Shown one piece after another: positions 26,973 through 35,229 of a stretch of 56,812 nt of DNA. Numbering within the stretch: position 1 is the stretch's first letter; the number at the start of each line of letters is the position of its first letter. The translations under genes were made by a program, and so were the position numbers. This DNA comes from CAZVFX01 sp964626565 (GTDB lineage Bacteria; Myxococcota_A; UBA9042; CAIXZC01). The DNA lies in the NCBI GenBank assembly GCA_964626565.1, contig CAZVFX010000036.1:1-56812 (forward strand), given 5' to 3'. Under the pieces are notes generated by a model. The model was not told the DNA's origin, ran no database searches, and saw only the letters and a list, made by a program, of their open reading frames with translations.

Positions 26973-28547
26973 ATGCTACACAGAAGACTGGAGTTGCTGA
27001 CGTATCTGGTGATGTTGGCGGGACTGTCGGCCCTGGTTTCCGCGGTCCCCTTCACAGCTCCCTCCGGGGACTTGAACCTCGACGGAGACGTCAACAGCCT
27101 GGATATCCAATGCCAGGTGTTGCTGTTCGAGCAGCTCACTACGGCCGAGGAGGTTCAGGGGGACGTGTGCTCCGACGACGATGACTGTGCCGCCGTGCTG
27201 GCCGACAGTTACTGCGGTGCGGGTCTTGCGGGCCAGAAAATCTGCCGGCCCGGGTGCCTCGGAGTGTCGGTAACGGTCGGGGTCTCCGCGGATGTGACCT
27301 GCACCGACCCGGACGCCGATGATGACGATTGCCTCGGCCTGACGCAGAAGCGAAACGCGGACCTCAACTGCGACGGTGCGTTCGGCAATGAAGACCTCGT
27401 ATTCCTCGTCGCAGTAATCACCGGCAAGGTGGGTTTCCAGAACAGCCCGGACCACGATGGCGACGGACAACTGAACTTCTGCGATGCGGATTCCGACGAC
27501 GACGGCCTGCTGGATTTCGACGACTGCGTACCTTTGAGCAGCGACGACCCCGATTGCCAGGACACAGTGGAATGCACCGTCGATTCGTGCGCACCGGGTG
27601 CGGGGTGCGTATACGTTCCTCAGGACGATCTTTGCGACGACCAGGACCCTTGCACCGACAACATTTGCGACCCGGTAACCGGCTGCCTCTTCGTTCCAGC
27701 CGCAGACGGGACCTCCTGCGGCGAGTCGCCCAACGACCAGTGCGTGGCGGGCGAGTGTGCTTGCGTACCCGACTGTGCGGGACGCGTGTGCGGGGACGGG
27801 GGATGTGGTGAGAGTTGCGGCGATTGCTACTGCCTGGAAGGGTGCGTGTATTACGGCGGAGTAAGGGAGACCGGCTCCCATCCGGCCCAACTGTTGAGCA
27901 TCTGTGTGGACTGCGGAAGTCCGGCAGGCTCCGTTATTGGGGACCTGGACACTGCGGACGGCACCAACCTGCCTCATTTTTCAGGGCTCGTGGAAGCGGG
28001 CGGCGTGCTGTACGGCATCGGAAGGGGTAGTTCGCCGACCCAGGGCATCCTGTTCACCATCGACAAAGCCACGGGCCAGGCTTCGCCCCAGGTAATCGCC
28101 TGGGACTCCAGCGGCGGCCAGGCCTTCGATCTGGCGGTTTCGCCCGACGGCAGGCTTTACACCGCCATCGCCTCCTACGGTCCACGCTTGCTGTACGTCA
28201 TCGACCCCGACACGATGGCAGCTACCTCGAAGGGCGAATTTCCCTTCACCCCGGCAGGAGTCGAGTTCGACGAAAACGGAGTGCTCCACGTGGTGGACAT
28301 CGATGCCAGTCGCCTGGTCACGGTGGACCCGGAGACCGCCGAAGTGTTGACCGTCGTTGGCGAGGGGCAACAACTCAGCCACATCCGGGGATTGGCGTAT
28401 TCGTGGGAAGACTCCAAATTCTACGGTGGCGGCGGCGGCTCGGGCTCCAACTTGTGGTCCATCGATCCGGTTACCGGCCAGCAGACCAAGCTGGCCTCCA
28501 TCGGAGTGTCCCACCTTCAGGCCCTGGCCACCGGAACAGCGCCGTGA
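26973..28547 (+). CDS. Secreted dockerin-like / beta-propeller protein
   Basis: Encodes 524 residues from ATG 26973, with GGAGGAAAAGGGCGG upstream. The N-terminus is a classical signal peptide (LVMLAGLSALVSA) without a lipobox Cys. Residues about 30-160 carry two dockerin-type calcium loops, DLNLDGDVNSLD and DLNCDGAFGNEDL, separated by an inserted Cys-rich segment. A CTVDSC / CTDNICDPVTGC block and CGDGGCGESCGDC follow (about 190-290). The last 230 residues have propeller-like strands (VSPDGRLYTAI, FDENGVLHVVD, YSWEDSKFYGG). Dockerins normally pair with cohesins; no cohesin is in this window. Likely exported; partner and ligand unknown. Confidence 0.8.
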   Translation: MLHRRLELLTYLVMLAGLSALVSAVPFTAPSGDLNLDGDVNSLDIQCQVLLFEQLTTAEEVQGDVCSDDDDCAAVLADSYCGAGLAGQKICRPGCLGVSVTVGVSADVTCTDPDADDDDCLGLTQKRNADLNCDGAFGNEDLVFLVAVITGKVGFQNSPDHDGDGQLNFCDADSDDDGLLDFDDCVPLSSDDPDCQDTVECTVDSCAPGAGCVYVPQDDLCDDQDPCTDNICDPVTGCLFVPAADGTSCGESPNDQCVAGECACVPDCAGRVCGDGGCGESCGDCYCLEGCVYYGGVRETGSHPAQLLSICVDCGSPAGSVIGDLDTADGTNLPHFSGLVEAGGVLYGIGRGSSPTQGILFTIDKATGQASPQVIAWDSSGGQAFDLAVSPDGRLYTAIASYGPRLLYVIDPDTMAATSKGEFPFTPAGVEFDENGVLHVVDIDASRLVTVDPETAEVLTVVGEGQQLSHIRGLAYSWEDSKFYGGGGGSGSNLWSIDPVTGQQTKLASIGVSHLQALATGTAP

Positions 28548-28580
28548 CGGCCTCGGCCGCGACCTTGGCAGTGCATCGAC

Positions 28581-28609
28581 TTGAGAACGGCTCCGGGATT
28601 GGGTAGAAT
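28581..28609 (+). promoter_or_regulatory. Promoter of the 28643 gene
   Basis: TTGAGA at 28581-28586, 17-nt spacer, TAGAAT at 28604-28609. Confidence 0.6.
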
Positions 28610-28642
28610 CAGGCTGTTGACTCAAATTGAGAGGGGACTGGA

Positions 28643-31600
28643 GTGAATGGGCTGGTACGGGACGTCCGTTTCGCGCTACTCGTCGCGGTGACAGCCGCGT
28701 GCAGCGGACAGAGCACAGTGGTAGAAAGGGACTTGTCACCTGAAGCGGTGCCGGATGCGCCGTCTGACGAACAGGTCTTCGACGGCACGGGAGGGCCGGC
28801 AGAGCTGGAGGTGGCAGAGGTAGGCCCGTTGCCCTGCCAGCCTTGCATGGCGCCCTCGTTCTGCTGCCCTGAAACAGGCGAATGTATCGTGAGCGTGTGT
28901 GATCCGGGGGACAAATCCTGCAGCGGACCATCCGAACTGTACGAATGCCTGGTCACTGAGAGTTGCGTCAGCGAGTGGATTCTCGTCGAAGATTGCGCCC
29001 CTGCTCCCTGTGAGGACGCGGAGTGTCAATGCCTGCCGCAGTGCAACGGCAACGAATGCGGCGCCAACGGGTGTGGGGGATGGTGCGGGGCCTGCTATGA
29101 CGGCATGGAGTGCAAGAACGGCCAGTGTGTCCTCTGTGAACCGGCTTGTGGTTCAGCAGAATGCGGCGACGACGGCTGCGGGGGTAGTTGCGGTGAATGC
29201 GGCAAGGGGTTCGACTGCGAGGTAAGTCACTGCGTTCCTTGTGAACCCGACTGCATTGGCCTTGAATGTGGCAACGACGGCTGCGGGGGGCTTTGCGGCA
29301 GTTGCTCCTCCGGCGACTTCTGCTGGCTCGGCGAGTGCACCTCCTGCCCCAACGAGTTGTGGGCAAACGCAGCCAACGCAGGGGACCCGGATGCAGACGG
29401 GACAACAGTGCATCCCTTTCCAACCATACAGGATGCGGTGGACGCGGCACTTCCGGAAACCTGTATCAGGGTATCGGCCGGAGACTACCACGAGGCACCG
29501 TCAATAGACAAGGCGACGCTGGCGATCCTCGGCTCCTCCACAGGGGATACGGTGGTGCACCTGCCCCAGTGCGAAATCGGGCTCACTATTTCGGCGAGCG
29601 ACGTGCTGTTGAGCGACCTGCACCTCGTTGACGGTGAGGTGGGTGTCGAGATCACGGGCTCCGAGGAGTCCCCGTTGTCGAACGTGGTGCTGCAGCGTCT
29701 GGACATCCACGATCTTCAAGGGTGCGGGTCCGACCAAGGCTGGTGGTGCGATGGCTATGGCTATCCCGCGAGTCACGGCATCGGGGTGTCTGCAGAGCAC
29801 GTCCAGGGGCTGGTTCTCGACCAGGTGACCGCCACAAACATTGCTGGAGACGACTGCTCCATGGGGCTCGGACTCGGGTTTCGGCTGCACTACGTGGACA
29901 ACTGCATTGTGCGGGATTGCGTGGTTGACGACCTGCTCGGCGGAACCGGCCTCGACTGGGGCAGCGGCGCCCGAGGCATGTCGGTCTCCCAGTCCTCCGG
30001 GTGCGCAATCGAGGACAACGTTGTCGTCAACATTGACGGCGGCCACGGCGGGTTTTACGGGGGAGGCGGCAGTGCCACCGGCATCTCCATCGGCAGCCTG
30101 ACGGAGTCGACAGTCGCCCGCAACAAAATCAGCAACGTTGTGGGCGGGTGGGCCGACGGTGACGCGGGCATTGCCACAGGCATTTCGGTGTATGCTGCGG
30201 TCGACACCATGATTGACGGCAACTTCATTGACCACATTCTCGGTGGAGGGTCAAACGGCTTCGGCGGCGCCGGTGCGTCAGGCGTCTGGGTGGACGCTAG
30301 CACCGGGGTTACGGTGAAGAGCAACAGCATCTCCGAGGCGCGTGCAGGAGAGGATTGGGACGCCTTCTGCCACGCGGCGAGGGGGATTTTCGTCGAAGAC
30401 AGTACGAAGACCCTTGTGACCGGCAACGTGATGCAGTCCATCGCCGGGGGAGCGGACTACTCTGACGTTGATGCCAACACGGCGGGCATCATGGTGTGGC
30501 AGAGTACGTCGACTGTTCTGCAGGGGAACACAATACGAGGCGTTTGGGGCGTGTGCGGCCCCGACCCGTTCTCCCTGCCGTACTCGAGTCCGCCGGAGTC
30601 CCTGGCCTCCGGCATCCTGGTTGCTACCACTCAGGCCGATAGCATCCAGATATCGGACAGCGTCATTTCCAGCACCGAGGGGTTTTGCCTCTACAACCCG
30701 AACGGGAACGACGAGGAGGTGTTCGATGTGAGCTACAGCAACCTGCACGATTGTGGAGCGGGCGCGGCGCACAACCTCTCCGTTGGGGAGGGTTGCCTGG
30801 GCGAAGATCCCCTCTTTGTCTCGCCGGAAACGGGTGACCTCCACCTGCAGGCCGAATCGCCGTGCGTCGACGCCGCGAGCCCCATGAGCAGCTTTGCACT
30901 TGAACCGCCCCCAAATGGATGCCGCGCCAATATGGGGGCATACGGGAATTCGCCCGAGGCGACCGCCGCGCCGGGTGCTGCTCACTGCCCCAACGACATT
31001 CCGTGCACCGACTGCTGTGGCGACACAATCGTGGCAGCCGGGGAGGAATGCGACGACGGCAATACGGACCCTTGCGACGGATGCCTTGCCGACTGCACTC
31101 CAAGTTCCTGTGGTGATGGTTTTGTCTGCGGCGAAGAACAGTGTGACGACGGCAACGATTCCGCGGAGGACGGTTGCACCCCCGCTTGCACTTTCACCGA
31201 GTTCGGCGTCGATCAGACCGAAGGATACGTCTGCTACGATCCTCGGGTATCTTCCCTCGCCGATGGCGGTTTCATCGTTGTTTGGCAAAACAACCTGGTG
31301 GGTCCGGAGGGGTCGGATTCCATTCGGGGCCGCCGGTTCTGCAAGAACGGACTACCCTGCACCGACGATGTGGCGCTGCTGGATGGTGAAGCAGGCTCGG
31401 TCCCCGAGGTGGCCGGGCTGGAGGATGAGGGATTCGTCCTGCTTTGGAGACCGGAAGTGCCGCCAGACTGCGCCCAGCTTCTGGCGCGTACGTTCTCAAC
31501 AAATCTGCTGGTTGGCAGCGACGTACCCGTGCCGGTTTCCTGCGGAAAATCGCTAGGCGGGGCTTCCGTAGCGTCTCTCCCGGGGGACGGATTCGTGGTG

Positions 31601-32362
31601 ATCTGGGAGGAGAGGATAGGATATGAGACCGACCCTATGATCGTCGGCCAGAGGTGGGGACCGGGTGGAACTCCGGCGGGTACCCCCTTCCAGGTGAGCC
31701 AGGTCGAGGCCTTCGACCACCGCCTTCCTGTGGTTTCCTCATTCCCCGACGGCGGCTTCGTTGTGGCTTGGGAATCTTCGGAGACCGAATGGTACGGGCC
31801 CACCCACGCCTGGGCCCAGCTCTATGCGGCGGACGGCGCCGAGTCGGGAGCCAACTTCATCGTCAGCGACGAACCGGGAAACTACCACCTGAGCCCCCGC
31901 GTAGCGGCCGGTGCGAACGGGGAATTCGTGACGGTATGGACGGAAGACCCCTACAGCTCCGGTGAGACCTGGAATGTGAAGGGGGTGGTGGTGTCGGCGG
32001 ACGGTGCCCCGGGGTCAATCTTCGGGCTGAACTCCTTTTTGCCCTACACACAGAAACGGCCTCGCCTCGCCAGCTTCCCCGACGGCAGTTTCGTAGCCGT
32101 CTGGAGCAGTTCCCTCCAGGACGGCTCGGGCTGGGGTGTCTTTGGCCGGCTGTTCGAGGCAAGCGGCTCTCCGGAAACGGACGAATTCTCCGTCAATACC
32201 CAGTACTGGGGTACTCAATCTGGCGGGGCTGTCGCGACCCTGGACGGAGGGAAGTTCGTGACGGTCTGGAAGACCCAGTCGATCTTTTGGGGGGGGCCTG
32301 GCCACATACATGGCCAGATCTTCGGCCCCGGCGGTGAGAAACTCGCGGCCCCAGTCGACTGA
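28643..32362 (+). CDS. Giant lipoprotein: Cys-rich, beta-helix and seven-blade propeller
   Basis: Encodes 1239 residues from GTG 28643 after GAGGGG. The signal peptide ends in TAAC. Residues about 130-235 hold four CGxDGCGGxCGxC modules. A right-handed beta-helix follows (about 240-770), with PFPTIQDAVDAAL and AGDYHEAPSI opening the fold and many short repeats after. A DUF4215-like block (CGDGFVCGEEQCDDGN) lies near 825-860. The C-terminal 360 residues contain seven evenly spaced GxFVxxW motifs (GGFIVVW, EGFVLLW, DGFVVIW, GGFVVAW, GEFVTVW, GSFVAVW, GKFVTVW), as expected for a seven-bladed propeller. Probably a surface protein acting on or binding a polysaccharide; no catalytic residue is identified. 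Confidence 0.85.
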   Translation: MNGLVRDVRFALLVAVTAACSGQSTVVERDLSPEAVPDAPSDEQVFDGTGGPAELEVAEVGPLPCQPCMAPSFCCPETGECIVSVCDPGDKSCSGPSELYECLVTESCVSEWILVEDCAPAPCEDAECQCLPQCNGNECGANGCGGWCGACYDGMECKNGQCVLCEPACGSAECGDDGCGGSCGECGKGFDCEVSHCVPCEPDCIGLECGNDGCGGLCGSCSSGDFCWLGECTSCPNELWANAANAGDPDADGTTVHPFPTIQDAVDAALPETCIRVSAGDYHEAPSIDKATLAILGSSTGDTVVHLPQCEIGLTISASDVLLSDLHLVDGEVGVEITGSEESPLSNVVLQRLDIHDLQGCGSDQGWWCDGYGYPASHGIGVSAEHVQGLVLDQVTATNIAGDDCSMGLGLGFRLHYVDNCIVRDCVVDDLLGGTGLDWGSGARGMSVSQSSGCAIEDNVVVNIDGGHGGFYGGGGSATGISIGSLTESTVARNKISNVVGGWADGDAGIATGISVYAAVDTMIDGNFIDHILGGGSNGFGGAGASGVWVDASTGVTVKSNSISEARAGEDWDAFCHAARGIFVEDSTKTLVTGNVMQSIAGGADYSDVDANTAGIMVWQSTSTVLQGNTIRGVWGVCGPDPFSLPYSSPPESLASGILVATTQADSIQISDSVISSTEGFCLYNPNGNDEEVFDVSYSNLHDCGAGAAHNLSVGEGCLGEDPLFVSPETGDLHLQAESPCVDAASPMSSFALEPPPNGCRANMGAYGNSPEATAAPGAAHCPNDIPCTDCCGDTIVAAGEECDDGNTDPCDGCLADCTPSSCGDGFVCGEEQCDDGNDSAEDGCTPACTFTEFGVDQTEGYVCYDPRVSSLADGGFIVVWQNNLVGPEGSDSIRGRRFCKNGLPCTDDVALLDGEAGSVPEVAGLEDEGFVLLWRPEVPPDCAQLLARTFSTNLLVGSDVPVPVSCGKSLGGASVASLPGDGFVVIWEERIGYETDPMIVGQRWGPGGTPAGTPFQVSQVEAFDHRLPVVSSFPDGGFVVAWESSETEWYGPTHAWAQLYAADGAESGANFIVSDEPGNYHLSPRVAAGANGEFVTVWTEDPYSSGETWNVKGVVVSADGAPGSIFGLNSFLPYTQKRPRLASFPDGSFVAVWSSSLQDGSGWGVFGRLFEASGSPETDEFSVNTQYWGTQSGGAVATLDGGKFVTVWKTQSIFWGGPGHIHGQIFGPGGEKLAAPVD

Positions 32363-32377
32363 GAGGGAGGCAGCGGC

Positions 32378-32662
32378 ATGAAGCGGAAGCGAATTTCCAC
32401 ATTGGCTGTGATGCTGACGCTTTGCCTCCTGTCATGCGCCTCAACGAAATCGCTACCGGGGGACACACCTTCCCCCGGGGCCGCTTGCGCCGACGCTACC
32501 GGCCGAATCCGGGCCCTGAGCGACGAGGAGTTGGCTCACGCCATCGGTAAGACGGAATCGTTGCTTGAAGACGGCGGCAAAATGCGAAAGCTGGGGTGCC
32601 GGCTGCCGCTGAGGCTCAGGGTGAACCCTCTTCAAACCTTGGCCGTCCCCAGACTCTGGTAG
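32378..32662 (+). CDS. Small lipoprotein, apparently truncated by a repeat
   Basis: Encodes 94 residues from ATG 32378, with GAGGGAGGCA upstream and 15 nt after the preceding stop. The signal peptide ends in LLSC. The middle (ATGRIRALSDEELAHAIGKTE) looks like a helical mature domain. The last roughly 20 residues (from RLPLRLRVNPLQ) are read through the left part of repeat copy F, which suggests the original 3' end was replaced by repeat insertion. Function unknown; it may be a remnant. Confidence 0.55.
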   Translation: MKRKRISTLAVMLTLCLLSCASTKSLPGDTPSPGAACADATGRIRALSDEELAHAIGKTESLLEDGGKMRKLGCRLPLRLRVNPLQTLAVPRLW

Positions 32663-32772
32663 CGACCGCCGCAGGCGGCCGACTGAAGAATTAGGAGTTT
32701 AGCCAGAGCGCAGTGGCTTCCAGCCACAAGTCGAAGGCCTGGTGACCTGCGTTTACACATCCGGTCTTCAGA
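32594..32772. repeat. Diverged copy F of the MITE-like repeat
   Basis: Shares CTCAGGGTGAACCC and the stretch TAGCGACCGCCGCAGGCGGC with copies C-E, and the right end through CGTTTACACATCCGGTC. One internal hairpin has changed both arms (GTGGCT/AGCCAC instead of GCCGCC/GGCGGC), keeping the pairing. The left terminal repeat is absent. Confidence 0.75.
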
Positions 32773-32779
32773 CTCGCGT

Positions 32780-32809
32780 TTGACAACGCGCCCGGGCGGC
32801 GCGCATACT
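32780..32809 (+). promoter_or_regulatory. Promoter of mntP
   Basis: Consensus TTGACA at 32780-32785 with CATACT 18 nt downstream (32804-32809). No room for a yybP-ykoY-type manganese riboswitch in the remaining 25 nt leader. Confidence 0.55.
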
Positions 32810-32834
32810 ACCGCCCTGGCAGCAAGGAGACTGC

Positions 32835-33398
32835 ATGGCCTGGACAGACATGCTCATCATTGCCCTGGGGTTGGCCATGGACGCATTTGCCGTGGCCATC
32901 GCCACGAGCATCGTCCTGGGCGGCTCGGTCTCGAGACGCCAGGTGTTCCGCCTGGCTTTCCACTTCGGCCTGTTTCAGGCCTTCATGCCGATCATCGGCT
33001 GGGCCGCGGGAACCACGGTGGCCGCGCACATCGAGACGTGGGACCACTGGGTGGCGTTCGGTCTGCTCACCGCCATCGGTGTGCGTGCAATAGCCGGGTC
33101 ATTCAAGGGAGAAGGGGGAAACCGTCGGCCGGGAGACCCCACCCGCGGAGTGTCACTTGTGGTGCTGTCGGTAGCCACCAGCATCGATGCGCTGGCGGTG
33201 GGCCTCAGCTTCGCCATGCTTCAGGTCGCCATCTGGACCCCGGTCGCGGTGATCGGCGTGGTTGCGGCTTTGATGACCATGGTCGGATTGGCGCTGGGGA
33301 TCCGGCTGGGCGCCCGGTTCGGAAAGCGCATGGAGGCGGTGGGCGGCCTCGTGCTCATCGCCATCGGCGTCAAGATCCTTGTAGAACACCTGGCCTGA
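32835..33398 (+). CDS. mntP: Manganese efflux pump MntP
   Basis: Encodes 187 residues from ATG 32835 with AAGGAGA upstream. Six membrane segments are arranged as two inverted halves, each carrying the family motif: GLAMDAFAVAIATS near the N-terminus and SVATSIDALAVGLSF in the second half. The paired Asp residues are those needed for Mn(II) export in E. coli MntP. Length matches the family (about 185-190). It acts in the inner membrane to relieve manganese stress. It stands alone behind its own promoter and converges with the methyltransferase gene 15 bp away. Confidence 0.95.
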   Translation: MAWTDMLIIALGLAMDAFAVAIATSIVLGGSVSRRQVFRLAFHFGLFQAFMPIIGWAAGTTVAAHIETWDHWVAFGLLTAIGVRAIAGSFKGEGGNRRPGDPTRGVSLVVLSVATSIDALAVGLSFAMLQVAIWTPVAVIGVVAALMTMVGLALGIRLGARFGKRMEAVGGLVLIAIGVKILVEHLA

Positions 33399-33412
33399 TT
33401 CGAGAGGTCGTC

Positions 33413-35029
33413 TTACTCCCCGGTTGCGGCCACCGGCTCCGGGACCGGCCTGCTGCCCGGCACCGCGGCCCGCTTTCTCACGGACACGAAATACTGAAGA
33501 CCTGAGGGCTCCGTCTCCACTGCCACCTCGTCGACGGTATCGGGCAGTTCGGAAACCAGTTCCTTCATCTCCCGCTCGGTGCGGTACTTCAGGTCCCAGT
33601 CGAGGATGTGGGAAGGGGCCCAGGCGTGGCGCGGCGGGCCTGCAAAATTGCCGACCAGAAGGCTTCCCGAAGGGGCCAACTTGTCAAACAGACTGCCCAT
33701 GAGCACCCTGGCCGGCCTTTCGTCCAGATAGTCGAAGAGCCCCCCGGAGTAAATCAGATGCGCTTTCGGAATCGTCTCGAACAGTTCCCGACTGCGCAGC
33801 AGTTGTTTGAACGCCACGTGCAGGTACTGAACCTCCACCAGGCCTTCCGTTCCCACCAGCAGAGGAGGCAACAAACGGCTCACATAGGCCAGCGCGCTGT
33901 CATCCTGGTCCACGAGAATGAAGCGGACCCGCCGGTCGCCCCGATAAGCAGCGGCGAACTCGGCCACCTCCCGGGCCGGGCCGGAGCCCAGGCAGACGAT
34001 GTTGCAGCGTGCTGATGGATCTGACGGCGAAAACCTGGAAACCGCGGACTCGATCTGTCTGCGCAGATGGTCTTTCCTGCTGCGCACCGCCTTCACCATC
34101 GGTTGCTCATCTCCTGATTTGTACATCAGTTTCGAAAACAGGTCGGGACCGTGCCATCCCCGGTCATAGAACTGCGCCATGAGCATGTAGTCGCCGGGAT
34201 AGCCCAGCGGCTTGTGCCAGGCGCGACGGTAGTTGGCCGCGGCGGCCATGTACGGAGTGAGCACGGGCAGCGTGTATGCCCGGTGAGCATAGCGAAACTC
34301 GATATCGCCATAGTTGGGGTTGGTGAGGACCTCCATTTCTTCCTGCAACTCGAACGCAGTCGGGCTGAATTTCTGCCAGGCCTCCTCCAGGAGGGCGGTT
34401 TCCCACTCCGAGCGGGCGATGGGCCCCGCCCGCTCCAGGGCGCGTTCCTGTTGAGCCAACAACGACCGGAACTGCACCAGGAGGAAAAGGTAGTCGCTGA
34501 CGCACATGCGATACTTCGGGCTGATGGCGTTGTGGGCCAGAGTCCCCAGCGCCTTGCCCATCTGGGCCGAGGCATGTGCTACCGACCGAAGCTTCATCAC
34601 CCGGTCGATGTCTACCACGTCGTCCACGAGATGCAGGCCCACTGTGGTCTGTCCCGCATCCGAATCATCGTCGGTGTTTTCGTGAGCGGCGTAAACGATG
34701 CGAGCCCGGCCCGCATATAGGGTGAGGTCCCCGATGACCACCCGCACCCTTCCGATGAGCTGACCCTCTTTCACGCTGGGCTTGCCTGAGCACACGCAAG
34801 AAGCACCGGTAACCGCCAGGTCTTTCAGCGTGCCGGTGAACTTGTCGGACAGCACGAAGGATAGCAGGCTGTTCTCATTCCCCAGGAGGTCGGATAGACG
34901 ATAGCGGACCTGCCTGAAGTAGATGTCACGGCCCTTGCCGCCCACCAGCACCTCGTAGTTGCTGGTTTCGTGTGCGACCGTCGCAGCATCGATAAGTTCG
35001 TAGGTTTCAAACCCCGCTTCGTTCTTCAT
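33413..35029 (-). CDS. PilZ-like plus SAM-dependent methyltransferase
   Basis: Encodes 538 residues from ATG 35029, preceded by GGGGGAGG. Residues about 40-140 resemble a PilZ domain (YRLSDLLG, then DLAVTGASCVC), with the usual Ser of the DxSxxG motif changed to Ala and the Arg motif weak, so c-di-GMP binding is uncertain. A helical middle part contains GYPGDYMLMAQFYD. The C-terminal half is a class I methyltransferase, with the SAM loop NIVCLGSGPAREV and FILVDQDDSAL. This layout resembles proteins annotated as 3-hydroxypalmitate methyl ester (extracellular factor) synthases, the PhcB group, but that is from memory and inference. Divergent from the radical SAM operon. Confidence 0.75.
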   Translation of the reverse strand: MKNEAGFETYELIDAATVAHETSNYEVLVGGKGRDIYFRQVRYRLSDLLGNENSLLSFVLSDKFTGTLKDLAVTGASCVCSGKPSVKEGQLIGRVRVVIGDLTLYAGRARIVYAAHENTDDDSDAGQTTVGLHLVDDVVDIDRVMKLRSVAHASAQMGKALGTLAHNAISPKYRMCVSDYLFLLVQFRSLLAQQERALERAGPIARSEWETALLEEAWQKFSPTAFELQEEMEVLTNPNYGDIEFRYAHRAYTLPVLTPYMAAAANYRRAWHKPLGYPGDYMLMAQFYDRGWHGPDLFSKLMYKSGDEQPMVKAVRSRKDHLRRQIESAVSRFSPSDPSARCNIVCLGSGPAREVAEFAAAYRGDRRVRFILVDQDDSALAYVSRLLPPLLVGTEGLVEVQYLHVAFKQLLRSRELFETIPKAHLIYSGGLFDYLDERPARVLMGSLFDKLAPSGSLLVGNFAGPPRHAWAPSHILDWDLKYRTEREMKELVSELPDTVDEVAVETEPSGLQYFVSVRKRAAVPGSRPVPEPVAATGE

Positions 35030-35054
35030 AGCAAACCTCCCCCTTAACTAACTT

Positions 35055-35207
35055 CCTAGTATTAGGATGTACTAACATAGTATTTGTCGTCAATCGGGGG
35101 ATCCCTGATTATGAACTCAGGGAAAACCCTACAAAACCCTCAGGGAAAACCCTTGGTCTGGACGGGCGCGGCCCCATGACAAAACCGTGACATTGGTTTC
35201 GTATAGT
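35055..35207. promoter_or_regulatory. Shared control region of the methyltransferase and radical SAM genes
   Basis: Contains the palindromes CCTAGTATTAGG (35055-35066) and TACTAACATAGTA (35070-35082), and TTGACG on the minus strand (35093-35088). Two exact 15-nt direct repeats CTCAGGGAAAACCCT lie at 35116-35130 and 35139-35153, 23 nt apart, and a -10 box TATAGT at 35202-35207 serves the rightward operon. The rightward -35 is poor, implying activator dependence. Confidence 0.55.
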
Positions 35208-35229
35208 CACCTTGAAATTGGAGGTGACT

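Noticed and set aside
32786..32834. Manganese riboswitch (yybP-ykoY) before mntP
   Set aside because: Only about 25 nt lie between the promoter and the start codon, too short for that element.
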